Of a DNA stretch of 64,000 bases, positions 35,206-47,100 are shown in pieces (position 1 is the stretch's first letter; each line of letters begins with the position of its first letter). This DNA is from Clostridia bacterium (GTDB lineage: Bacteria; Bacillota; Clostridia; Christensenellales; DTU072): the NCBI GenBank assembly GCA_017504305.1, contig JAFVRJ010000021.1:20413-84412 (forward strand). The letters are read 5' to 3'. Made by a program: the position numbers and the translations under genes. Under the pieces are notes generated by a model. It made no database searches, was not told the origin of the DNA, and was given only the letters and a program-made list of their open reading frames with translations.

Positions 35206-35985
35206 TTAATCCTCTTTGACGAGAGAAACGACGGAATCGAACACAAAACTCGGTTTAATTCCGCTTGCAGAAAGCATTTCCTTGGTGGTTTCGCCAGATA
35301 AAACCAATACCGATTGATATCCGTTATTGATACCAAAGAGGATATCGGTATACAAACGATCGCCTATCATGCAGATCCTTTCCTTCGGGATATCGAACAA
35401 GTGGCCGATGATTTCCGCCATAGGTGAGTAAGGTTTACCGCAGATAATGCTGGGCGCTCTACCGCACGAACACTCGAAAAGCGCCATCATCGCACCAACG
35501 TCGGGCATATCGCCTATATCGGAGGGACATACGGTATCGGGGTGGGTAGCAATAAACTCACGACCTTTCTCAAGCAAAATGTTAGCCTTCCAAAGCTTTT
35601 CGTAGGTTAAAGTGGTATCGAAAGCCAATAAAACGATGTCTGCATCCTCGGAAATCGGCACACCCTCTTCCTCTAACGTTTGAACAAAAGTAGGAGTTCC
35701 AATGGGGTATACGCTCTTTGAGGGACGACGGGTATGTAAAAACTGCACCGCTGCCATGGTCGAGGTAACTATTTGCCATAAATCAACAGGGTATCCCATC
35801 GACGAAATCTTTTTTACGTATTCGCGCTTGTCTTTAGAGCTATTGTTGGTTAAAAAACATACCTTTTTGCCCATAGCGGTCAACTTTTTTAAAGTATCGA
35901 TTGCGCCCTCTATGGGTTTATCACCAAGATAAATGGTTCCGTCAAGGTCAAACAAGAATAAATCGGCGTCTACGGTAGCTTTCAT
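35206..35985 (-). CDS. HAD-IIA (NagD-like) sugar phosphatase
   Basis: HAD-IIA enzymes hydrolyse small phosphate esters such as glycerol phosphate or nucleotides. The four motifs are clear: F-D-L-D-G-T-I-Y (I), F-L-T-N-N-S-S (II), the Lys in I-C-G-K-P-Y-S-P (III) and I-G-D-R-L-Y-T-D (IV). Length 259 from the ATG at 35985, which has AAGGGG five bases upstream; an alternative GTG at 36009 overlaps the upstream stop and lacks a ribosome site. It is the last gene of a three-gene operon and follows a gene related to glycerol-1-phosphate dehydrogenases. Confidence 0.88.
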   Translation of the reverse strand: MKATVDADLFLFDLDGTIYLGDKPIEGAIDTLKKLTAMGKKVCFLTNNSSKDKREYVKKISSMGYPVDLWQIVTSTMAAVQFLHTRRPSKSVYPIGTPTFVQTLEEEGVPISEDADIVLLAFDTTLTYEKLWKANILLEKGREFIATHPDTVCPSDIGDMPDVGAMMALFECSCGRAPSIICGKPYSPMAEIIGHLFDIPKERICMIGDRLYTDILFGINNGYQSVLVLSGETTKEMLSASGIKPSFVFDSVVSLVKED

Positions 35986-36005
35986 ATTGTCCCCTTTTCT
36001 TTGGT

Positions 36006-37016
36006 TCACTCGATAAGTGCGTCAAAATATCCTGCCTTAACGAGATTGGTGTATAGATTATCTTCGTCAACGCACTCCGTCGCCAATGAATAATCGTTAA
36101 TGAGTGCGTTAAGTTCAACGGACTCGTTGGGCGTCAAAAAATCAAAACGTTTTTTTAGCTCCAACAACTCCTTTTCGGTGGGTAACAGCTCCTCAACCAT
36201 CGAAAGCAGGTAATCGGCGTTATCAAAACTCTTTGCCTTTCCTTGTGGTAGCGGAATACCCAAACTTTGCGCAAGCATACGCGCGCGCAACGAGTCCATA
36301 TAGGGTAGTATAACGCAAAAATCTATATTTGTAAACCGTCTAATTAAGAATAAGACTGAAAAAGCACTATAGAAGCGTGTGCGTGCGAGATTGCCAACCC
36401 TCTCTTTTGACATTACATAGTCGATAAATAACCTAAAAGTAAAGCCGTCTATGTACTCAATCGCGGTAGCGCAAGTGGCAACAACTTGTTCGGGCGTATC
36501 ATAGGCTGTAAGCAATTTTTTAAGATCGAAGGCCCTATCCCGCGCCCTCTTTGCACGAGCAGTAATAAGCGTGCTTCCTACTATTCCTATACACTCAACA
36601 AGCACTTCTAAAGCCAAACATCCGCTTTCTGCTTGAAGCTTATGCGGATTGGATAACATATCTATAAAAACTTGTTTTGGGTACTCGTATTTGTCTATAC
36701 GGTTGCCGTTAACGGCGTATTTGCTAAATGCTGACGTCGGCACGCCGTCTGTCAGTACAACGTACGGCTTATTGCTTATTTTGGCTTTATTTATGTTTAT
36801 TGCATTGTCGTTTGTTACAATCACCGCGACTTCGTCGGGGATTGTTTTATCTATAAAAACTACACCGTTGCCCTTGCGCTCAAGTTCACGCGTATAACTA
36901 AACCCTTCGCCAATCACGCCTATAGTACGCATTGGGAAGTTAAGAGTTATATATTCTAAAAAATCGTTTTTAACGTTTTTCGTAAACTTTATTTCCACAA
37001 CGCTATCATAGAACAT
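36006..37016 (-). CDS. Degenerate glycerol-1-phosphate dehydrogenase / Fe-ADH-like protein
   Basis: This 336-residue cytoplasmic protein is not clearly named, but the order of motifs resembles the sn-glycerol-1-phosphate dehydrogenase and dehydroquinate synthase group. Residues 69-79 (N-D-N-A-I-N-I-N-K-A-K) sit where the Gly-rich NAD loop G-G-G-x-x-x-D-x-x-K would be and have lost the glycines. L-T-D-G-V-P-T-S-A-F-S near 88 matches the family's T-D-A-P-T-S-A-L-S, followed by an E-Y-P pattern. It may thus be an inactive or altered member. It lies 12 bases after an AI-2E permease gene and just before a HAD phosphatase. No clear ribosome site precedes ATG 37016. Confidence 0.45.
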   Translation of the reverse strand: MFYDSVVEIKFTKNVKNDFLEYITLNFPMRTIGVIGEGFSYTRELERKGNGVVFIDKTIPDEVAVIVTNDNAININKAKISNKPYVVLTDGVPTSAFSKYAVNGNRIDKYEYPKQVFIDMLSNPHKLQAESGCLALEVLVECIGIVGSTLITARAKRARDRAFDLKKLLTAYDTPEQVVATCATAIEYIDGFTFRLFIDYVMSKERVGNLARTRFYSAFSVLFLIRRFTNIDFCVILPYMDSLRARMLAQSLGIPLPQGKAKSFDNADYLLSMVEELLPTEKELLELKKRFDFLTPNESVELNALINDYSLATECVDEDNLYTNLVKAGYFDALIE

Positions 37017-37028
37017 CTATTCTGCGAA

Positions 37029-38096
37029 TTATTTGGGATTTTGTTGCATTTTGTCTTCTTTTTGTTTTTTGCCGACCAAAACGGTAATCAAGTTATAGGC
37101 AAACGCTACTACCGGAACACTCAATATTAACCCCCAAAAACCGAACAATCCTCCGCCTATTACTACCGCCGTCAGTACAAAAAACGAGGATAGCCCAACG
37201 TATCTCCCTACTATCACCGGATACGTTGTGAACTGCTCTACCTGTTGTAGTATGAAAGTTAACAAAATAAACAAAAGTGCTTTTTGAGGTGATATCGTTA
37301 GCACTATTATCGCCCCCAATCCTCCGCCGATATATCCGCCGATAGTGGGCACCAAGTTAAATACGGCAACAATCACCGCAACCAACAAAGGGTACGGCAC
37401 TTTAAATATCAAAAACGTAAGATAACTCGCTACTCCAAATATGACGGCCTCTACCATTTGTCCGCCCAAAAATCGCGAAAACTTCTCCATCCCTGCGTTA
37501 GTTGCTCCTTTTATAAAGGCGGTCCTTTCCTCTCCAAATATACTTATCGAAAGCGCTCCCGCCCATTGACTCAACTTCTCACCACTTGCAAGTAGCGTAA
37601 TACCAATCATTACACCGAGTAGTACGTTGATTGTGTTTTTAAATAGGCTTGCCGTAGCCTCCGCAATATCGGGAATTATCTTTTTAAGAGTGTCTTCGTT
37701 TATTATTCTTTTAATAATTTCCGCAACCTCACCGCTTATTCCAAGACCTTCCGCAAATCCCTCCTTATTAAGCCCTGAAAAGCTGTTTTTTACCGCCTCT
37801 ATACTTTTATTCACTTCGGGTATTATAAGCCAAATTAAGCCAATTAGCGCGCCTACAAGCACGATTACGGTTATCGATAAAGAGATGATCCTTTTAAACC
37901 TTGCTATCTTTGAGGAGGTCAGCAAATTCCTTTCCAAAAACGATATCGGTGCTTTTAGTAACAGCGCGACGAACACGCCGATAAACAGCGGTGTAAACGC
38001 CTCGCGCAACTTATTGAGTAATTCGCGAGTAATATCTAAATTCAATAGGAAAATTATAATTGCACCGACTATAAGATACGGTATGAGCTTTTTCAT
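37029..38096 (-). CDS. AI-2E family (PurR/TqsA-type) transporter
   Basis: Eight or so membrane segments and the family stretches V-P-Y-P-L-L-V-A-V, N-L-V-P-T-I-G-G-Y-I-G, Q-Q-V-E-Q-F near residue 285 and P-V-I-V-G-R-Y-V-G-L-S identify the AI-2E exporter family. Some members act as permeases or Na+/H+ antiporters. I place the start at ATG 38096 (MKKLIPYL); an in-frame TTG at 38120 is possible and neither has a good ribosome site. The gene follows the terminator of the 3834-residue gene by about 30 bases. The next two genes lie 12 bases downstream or overlapping, so they are one operon. Confidence 0.8.
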   Translation of the reverse strand: MKKLIPYLIVGAIIIFLLNLDITRELLNKLREAFTPLFIGVFVALLLKAPISFLERNLLTSSKIARFKRIISLSITVIVLVGALIGLIWLIIPEVNKSIEAVKNSFSGLNKEGFAEGLGISGEVAEIIKRIINEDTLKKIIPDIAEATASLFKNTINVLLGVMIGITLLASGEKLSQWAGALSISIFGEERTAFIKGATNAGMEKFSRFLGGQMVEAVIFGVASYLTFLIFKVPYPLLVAVIVAVFNLVPTIGGYIGGGLGAIIVLTISPQKALLFILLTFILQQVEQFTTYPVIVGRYVGLSSFFVLTAVVIGGGLFGFWGLILSVPVVAFAYNLITVLVGKKQKEDKMQQNPK

Positions 38097-38127
38097 ACCA
38101 TCAGTATGTGCATTAATCAAAAGGTAA

Positions 38128-38162
38128 TAAAAAAGTTGCCGAGATTTACTCCCGGCAACTTA
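38128..38162 (-). terminator. Intrinsic terminator of 3834-residue lipoprotein gene
   Basis: On the minus strand the arms AAGTTGCCG and CGGCAACTT enclose an 11-base loop and are followed by T residues. It ends the giant-lipoprotein transcript. Confidence 0.87.
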
Positions 38163-38179
38163 ATTTGATTGGACTTTGA

Positions 38180-41100
38180 TTAGTCTTCCAAGCTCCAGCC
38201 CTCGAACGTTACACCATTTTGTGCAAAGGTGTTTTGAACGTCGATATCGTTACGTAATGCAACGGAGGTCTTTATCGCAACGTTATTGTTGGTAAATACG
38301 TTGTCGTAAACGCTTACTACCGCCTTGCTGTACGCTACGTTTACCGATGCGCCCGTATTGAGGTTGAACTTATTGTTATTGAGCGTTACGTTACCTCTTT
38401 GTACGAATACACCGTTCATGTTGTTTTCAACGCTCGAATCGGACATTTCCAAACTACCACCTGCAAGGTATATTGCCGTTTGATAGCCTTCGAAGGTGCT
38501 TTCGCTTACGTAAACCGTCTTGTTGAAGCCGTAAACGGTGCTGATTGCCGCAGAGTTGGTAAGGACGGTCGTGCCGTTGCGCTTGAACTCGGAGCGAGAG
38601 ACCGTAATGGAGCTTACCTTTTCGCCAACCACTACCGCCGCGCTGTTTGCGATATCGCCAAAGGCGATGATGTCGAGTCTTACCGCACCCTTTTCAACTA
38701 TGATTTGATCGAATTTTACCGCGATCTTCTCACCCTCTACGTTTACGTCGTACGCACCAACGATAGAAACTGAAGCGTTCTTATTAATGGTAATAGTGCC
38801 GTAGCTGTTTTGGTTTGCCGTAAGGTACCATCTTACCGTCATGCCGTCCTTGAGGTTTGCGATTTGATCGTTGAGTTCTTGAGCGTTATTGATTACTATT
38901 GCTTGCTCTGCAACAATCTTATACGTTCCCTTGTTGACGATAACGAAATCGTAGTTGCGGTGAGTAATATTCTTATTAACAAGATCAAGCTCATAATCAC
39001 CAATCGAGTGCTTATAAGTTAGCGTTCCGCCCGTCCAAACGACTTCCATCAATCCAACGAACGTCTTCATGGAGTCGCTTCTGCCTATCAAACCGGGTTC
39101 ATCCGTTTGCTCGAAGGTTTGGTTGGGCGCTTCCCCGGTTACCTTAACGTAGTTAAGCGTCATCGCGGAATCCAACGCCTTCAACGGATCGAGATATTCA
39201 CTCTCAACGGTATTAATGTTGATAGCGACCGTTCTCTTCTTAACGGTTACTTCTACGCCCCAGAGCGCTGCCGTACCCGTTGCGCCGATACCTTGACCTA
39301 CCGTTTCGTTAAGGTTTGCATCGGGATAGTTTTCACCGCCGTCAATCCTTACGTATACGATATATCTACCTGCGTTGCGTAAAGTCTTTACGTATTGGCC
39401 ATCGTCTATGCTGTAGTAATTGTACTCAACGTAGATATCACCAAGACCTTCCGGTAGACCGTTAACGGGGACGTCAAATGCTTCGCCTCTATATTCTACC
39501 GATTGCGGTAAGCTATATTCGACTACCTTTTGCTTAATGGTTACTATCGTTGTAAATTCCTTAACCGCAATAACAAAGTTATTGTCTTCATCTGCAAACT
39601 TGAGTCTCATATGGTAAGTTCCCGCGTTTACGGGCTTGATTGAATCGGCGTATACGGGATTGGTGTTGCCTGCTGAATAGTGAGCGTACTCAATCTTATA
39701 GGCGGTTTGGTAAGTTGCAGTTTGCGGTATACCTTTTATTGCGGGCTTTTGCTCTTTGCCGTTATACTCGAATACGTAATGCCACGAATTGCCATCCATA
39801 TTCTCGTACGTTCCGCCGGTTGTTTCGTCTACGTAGAATCCTATTTCCTCCGAATCAATTTCACACTTGCGAATCTTCATCTCGTATGAAACGGAGTTGG
39901 TATAGTTGTAGTCGTCAGCATCGTTAATGCTGATTCTTACCCAATATTCGGGAGCATCAGCCTTTTTGACGTTGACCGGTTGCGCCTTTTGCCAAGTGTA
40001 GCCACCGTCTATTGAATAAAGTATGGTTACGTTTTCGGGCCTGCCGTACGTGCCGTCTTCGCGCAAGAACCCTGTGAAGTTGATGAAGTGTAGAGGATCG
40101 AGCTCTTCGCCGGTATAAACCCTATCAAGGAAGTCTATGTCATTGCTACCGTCAATATCGTCTTGATCGTCAACAACCCAAACCACGTTGCTCAAACGGA
40201 TAGCCCTTCTCTTTACGGTAACCTTGAGAGTGCCTTTAATTAATTGACCGTATGCGTTTACAAAGTATCCTGTTGCATCGTAATCGCCCGCTCTGTTGAT
40301 GTTGATGCCATCAACGTCCCATAGTAGCGGTATACCGGACTCCGTCTTCGGTAACTTTGAAGAGAGAATTTGCTCGCCCAATTCAAACTCACAAGTTACA
40401 TCTTCGAAATCGATATCGGAAACTATTTCAACGGACGTATAGTTGTAGGTTTCGATCGGAACTTTAAACATTATGGTAAGCTGTCTGCTTGCGGGATTAG
40501 TTGTATCTCTACCACTGCTGATTTCCGGACTATCGTCGTTAGAGAGGAAGTTGTAGCTACAATATACCCTTGCCTTCATCTCTTTCATGTCGTAAATGAT
40601 TTCGGTGATTTCCATGCTTTCACCGTCTTCACCAACAATAACGCGATATGGCATTACGTCTACGTGATAGTCGAACTTATCACTTCCGCCAAGTTGCTCG
40701 GGTCCAACAAAGTATTGGCCAAGAGCGTTAACGCCAACGGGGATGCGATCATATACGAAACCACCGTTATAATAGACACCTGCATTGCCACCTGCTCCTT
40801 GACTAAAGTTTACCGTTTGAAGTACCGGTGCAACAACCTTAACTTTAAATACGATATTAGAGCGGTCGACCAAGCCCAAGCTTCCGTAAACGGTATACGT
40901 TCTACCTACTGCGGTAGTATTGATCTTGTTGATTTCTGCATCTTCAAACGAAAGCGGTGCAGAAGCAATTTCGTAAGAATCACCGTAATCGAAACGATAG
41001 TACAATCTGCTCGGCAGTTGTTCTCTTATCGCCGGAGCGCCTTCGCCGGAAAGAACGTATAACGTTCCGCCCGAAAGCGGTTCGGTTGTAAATTCGCCGT

Positions 41101-44100
41101 TGCCCGTTTCAACCGACGTTGCAATATAACGAGGTTTGATCGGGAAGTTAATGCCGAGCTCGGTTCCGTAAAGAGCGAAGCTTGCCATCAAGTACATTAA
41201 TTCTGGGGCTTCTTGGCCGTTAATAACCTTGGAGGCACTTAAACGACTATTGATATACTCGCCGTCACCCCATTGGATGTTGGTCGCACGATACGGAGTC
41301 GCTTTATTAGCAAACTTAACATAAAGTTCGCTCGGGAATGCCAAGTTGAAGTGGTTGGGCAAGGACGCGTCGTACAACTCGGTATATGGGTCGATATAGT
41401 AATCGTCGCCTGCTTGTTGGTAGTTGATAACCGAGTCGCTCGGTACGGAAGATACTATGACCTCGTTGCCGTTTGCATCCAAAACGTAGGTATATTCTAC
41501 TTGACGGTTATAAGTTTCAAGTGATAATTCTAACGTGTTTTCTTTAGACAATTCGCTACTTTGCTCGATTATATGATATCTGCTTCCGTAAAGTATATTC
41601 TCTACACCTTCGGTATCATAAGAATTTATGATAGCACCAATGGGCAATCTTTGTACGTCGGTGCCTACCAGCGTAATATCACGGCTGATAGTCCATTGAA
41701 TATTTTCGAGGTACAAGTAGTTAGAGAAGGATTTAATGATCTCGAGTGCAAGGAGATTATCGTTTTCAGTTTGCGCAAATCTAACTACTAACGAACTCGG
41801 CAAGACGTACTTGCTCTTGTTAGATCCACCGCTTATCGTAACGTTACTTTCGCTTGCGTCAAGCTTGTAAAGATTGGGGTTGGTCGGCGTGGGATCAATG
41901 ATGAACGAGAAGTTTCTCAATTCTTCACCACTTGCCGTAGTTCTAACCATAAGCTCGTAAACGTCTCCCATATTCTTGATTGCATCAGGAGCTTCCTTCG
42001 GGAGAGTTGTCGAAGCAAGGTTGGTAAAGCCTCTATCGTGAGTATAGTATGCTTGCGGAGTGCGATCAAGATAAATAACGTTAACTCTAAAGACAAACTC
42101 TTTGCCAGCACTTGCATATACTCTACAAATTACTTCTTTTTCGCCACCATTAACAGGTATTGAGTAAATGCCATCATCCCAAGCAACGCTAACTTCATCA
42201 AACTCTTTATTGATTACGTTGGAGCCGCCGCCGCTAACAGCGCCTACGCTTACGCTACCCTTTGCGGAAGCCGTTTCGGGAATAATTGGGTTAAACGGAT
42301 CGATTACGAGAAGCACTTCACCGCTTATACCAAAAGTATCCTCTCTATCATAGAAGTTAATTTGATCAATACTTACCTTTTGCGGGTCGAATACAAACTC
42401 CTTATTGGAGGTAAATACGTTCTTCGCATCGTCTTTATAAATATTGACCAACGAGATTGAGTATTGTAAATCCTCTTTAAGCTCGTCGAAGTTAAAGAGA
42501 ATACGGTTGCCGTTTGCAGGCTCCTCCGTTGCATAGAAGGTAATTATGCGAGCGTTTGTTTCGTTTTCGACCGCAAACTTGATTCTAAACTCGGTCTTTA
42601 CGCTATTGTTGTCGAAATCATCAAGGTCGATAATGTTATCTTTAATATCTTCTATCGACAAGAACTCCCACTCCGAAGCATAGATGAGCATCATAATGTT
42701 GGAGCCAACGCTACGATCTTCACCTTCACCATAGCCTACTTTACCAACAAGAGAGTGGTTGAATCCACCAAGTATCCAAATATCGTTATTGGTAAGCTCT
42801 ACTCCGTTAAGAGTCCATAGAACGTCGGGCGTTACGGGCGTTAAGCCTGCGATTAAGCCGTAAACGTTAGCATCGCCTACGTTGTTATACGTTGCATTAG
42901 CAAAACTCTCGACTAACGCTTTGATTGAAGCCTTTTCATCGTCGGTTAAAACCTTATTTAGTTCGGCAAACGTTGCGTTAGTGCCTGTTAATTCATACGG
43001 TAATCCGTTGGTTGACGCGTCGTCGGGATTGGAGTCTTTAACGTAGAAGTCAAAGGGACGATCGATCTTGTACTCGTTCTTGTATACGTCGCTGTTCTTT
43101 GTAAACGTTCTGTTGATAACGTAAACTTGCAAGATGAAGTATTGAGTTTGATCGTTTGCACCAAATCCCGTAAGTTCAGAGTGGAATAAATATAATGCTC
43201 CACCGACGTCTCCGCCGTTATAAACGCCGTCGGTAAACGCTGACGCTTCTTTGTCGGAAGCAGCAATCCAGCTTACGCTTTGTTCGACCTCTTTATCAAC
43301 CGTGTAATTGAAGTAACCCTTTGTCGGGAGAGCATAGGTGCTCTTATCGTAAGGATCGATGAAGTAGATACCATTGACAAGGGCGGTCTCCGTGGCGTTC
43401 TTCTTGCTCAAATACTCTACGCTTTCAAGTTTTCTGATCGGGAAGGTTACCAACAATTCAACGTCGTCGTTACCGTCTGGAAGAACAATTTTTAAAGTGA
43501 TCTCGTCGTTTGCTTCGTAGCCGTAATTCTTGGCACTAATCGCACCCATGCTGTCAAAGGTGATTTCGGTAATTACGGAATACTCTCCGGTAGCCTTGTT
43601 CTTTATCTCGTAATGTAAATCATCGTTTACTGTAAACGAACGTGCCACGTCACCGAAAGTTACGGTTACGTTCTTGGGTAACTTAAAGACACCGTTACCA
43701 CTTGCATCTCTATCGTTATAAAGATACTGGTCGTAAACGAGCTTATTATCATTGATTGCATACTTTCCGTGGGAGAGTTTGCCGTTTTCCAAGCTCTTAA
43801 CGGTTACGTTCAAAATGATCGTTTGTTCTTCGTCGTTATAGCCCCTAATCGTACCGGTAGCGAGTATACCGCTATAACCCTTTGAATTTAAGTTGGCTTT
43901 GAGCTTTTCGATATCAAACGCCGTAGCATCATCGTCTTTAGCAAACATTTCGGAAGGAATCCAGCCGTTAACCAGCGTAAACGACATAGCTTCATCCGAA
44001 ATAAAGGTCGCGGTAGACGCGGGAACTATAACGTTACCAACGTTTGCGATAAGATTTTCAAGCGGTAAGACGTCGTAGATATTTTCAACGATAAGCATAC

Positions 44101-47100
44101 CGTTCTTTACTTGATACAATCCGTTACTTGGTGCGGTCGAATAATTGATACGTTGAACGTTCTTCGGGTGGAACATCAAGTGGCGACGATAAGTCTTACC
44201 GTTTTGCAAGGTGGTGTAGAGCTTGATGTTACGTGTGCTTGTGAAGCTGAAGAACGCCGTCGGAATAACCGTTACTTCACTGCCTGCAGTAATAGATACT
44301 GCGTTAGCACCGGAAGTAGAGATTGATTCTTCCGCGAACCACTTAAGACCTTTATACTCAATTTGTCCGCTGTTTGAATATGTAACGGTATAAGTATCGG
44401 CAATGGGATAACCTTCTGCGTACTTTAACGTTCCGTCGGCATTGAATAATTCTACCGATTCGGTTACGGCAAACTCAAGACCGTTGGAGGGATCGTCTTT
44501 AGTAAATACGAAGGTGATAGTTACAGGGTTAACGCAACTTCCGACCGAAAGTCTTTGAAGCTCGTATTGTACCTTTACGTTCTTGTCGGAAGTGGTAACT
44601 ATTGCTTTTTTGTACTCATCTTCTTCGTACTCATAAGGACTGGGAACGGTTTTAGTACCATAAATGATAGCATCCAAATCGGGAATTTTAGGATAAGCGA
44701 AAGAGGTGGTGCGTACAAAGTCGCCGATTGATAACGCTACGTTTTCAAACATATGTTCAACGTACTCGGACGGCAAACATTTTACATCAAGATCTCCCTC
44801 TCTGCGGTCCAATCTAAAGAGCATATTTACCTTGAACTCAACGTTGTTGTTTTGCTCGAAATCCGGTAAAGATAATTCAACCGGGATCTTCTTCATTACG
44901 GCGTCTAAACCGTGGTCGTTGAAGTTGCGGAAGTTCATGCTACCAAGAATCATGGGCTTAATGAGGAAGCCAAGACTTACTTCCCTCGGGTACTCCGTGC
45001 CTTCACGGATAATACCACGTAGCGAAATAATATTGTTTTCATACGCGGATGCGCCTTCTGGGCTTTGTAATGCCTTCAAAACGTCATCGATATTTAACCA
45101 CGTAATGGGGATATTGATATCGCTCTTTTCGCCGGTACCAAAGCTTACGCCAACCTTGTCGATACCTGTGACAAGCTTATTGTAAAGCTCTTGGCTATAC
45201 TCTTCGTAAATGTCAAGTTCTACGTAAGGTATGGTATTTCCTTCTTTATCAATGATGTGTCCGTCGATATAATCGCTTATGCCATATATAATTTCGGGAT
45301 CAATTTCAACCGCCCTATAGATAAGATTGAGCGATACTCTTTGTCCGAGCAAGTTATCGTTGGAGTTTTCATCTACGATATTTGCATATACAACCAAAGA
45401 ACCTCCGGCAGGGTTGACTACGTACTCCTCTATATCTAATTGTTCGCCAGCTTCTTCGATATACCACTTAACGTCTTTATAAAGCTTATCTGCAATACCG
45501 CTTGCTTCGGGGAATTGTAGTTTTACGTGCTTGGGTAGGTGCGGGATAAGGTACGGATTGAGGTTTTCGATAAAGTATTCTTTTTCGCCAAGTCTTTCTC
45601 TTTCGATTACGTTAGGTGTTACCACTTCGGCTACTACTTTATCGCCATCCGTGGTAATGTCATCCAACATTACGATGTTTTGGTACCTTGCGGACTTGTT
45701 ATGGATAACCATTTCAAGGGTTTGGGTTAATTCGCCGTTACCGATAACGCCGTAAACTCTCAAATAGGTTTCGTTTGCAAAGGAATTTAATATTTTATTA
45801 TTGAGCGTTTCGCTACCATCGGTAACGTTATCAATAATATTGTCTTCACCAAGAATCCAAGTTACGGGATAACCGCGGAGAACGTCTTTGCCTTCGTATC
45901 TTACGTATACGTATACGGTTGTCGGCAAGCATACGTTATCAACGTCCGTTCTATAAGGATCGTACTCAAAGTAATCGGTATTAACGTTGCCGTTCGCATA
46001 GAACGTTGCAAGAGAAGCTTTAACTGCCTCAATGGTGCTTAACGCTTCGTCTATTGCGCCTTGTTCATCATATACTATGGAGGTATAGGAAACTACGCTA
46101 TCGTCTCTCTTACCGATAACACGGGTGGGGCACTCAACGGTCAAGGAAATATCTTGTCTACCGGCAATGTTATCACCAAACGAAGTAGTGGTAATATTGG
46201 TTCTACCATTGTTCAAGGGGTGGATAGAACGGTCGATTGTTACGTAATCGGCGTAAGGAATACTCCAAGCAAGTTCAACGTCGTAATATCCGTCGCATTT
46301 AGCATCGGTTTGAACGTAACCTTGCGGTTCTTGGCCAATAATACGGTAATCGCCGTTGGTAAAGTATACTCTGATTTCCGTTCCCGTTGCCACGTCGGTC
46401 TTGGTGGGAATGGTATAAGTTTCTTTTACCAACGAATCGATGGTATAGAAGCCTCTTACGTTATCGTTAATTTGGATATAAGATACCTCTTTACACTCGA
46501 TGATAATTTCGATTGCGATATCGATGGTTTGATACTTGCCGATGACGTTATACTCACCGCCTGCGTAAGTAATCTTGCTCTCGTCAAAATTCCAATTGAA
46601 CTTATCAAGATATACCGAGTGAGTTTCTGTCGTACCGGGATACCTATAGAAATCGAGAACTAAAGTATTTATACCAATATTCTCGTTCTTTTCAACCTCT
46701 TCTTCCGTCCAATACTTGAAGGGATAATACTCTCTGCCAAGAGATGCTTCTTTACGTTTTTCGATGGAGTATTGGTAAGGATCGATTACAACTTGAGCAA
46801 CGATCGGTACGTTATTGTAACTGCCGTATCCACGCTCTTTAAGGTTACGTCCCAAAACCTCTACGCTTATGATAAAGCGTCTTTCAGCCATGCTGTTTTT
46901 ACCTATAATAAGTTCGTATTCAGCGGGACGCATGCCTGCCATCAATTGCTTAATATTAGAGTTATTATACGGGAAGCCTACTATTTCGTAGTCAAGCTCG
47001 CCTACTACGCCGTTTGTATATACGACCTTCATCTTATCCGGAACTGCGTTTTCAGCAGATGGATCAATTATGAGTTGATTATCGTAAAGGGACTCTACAA

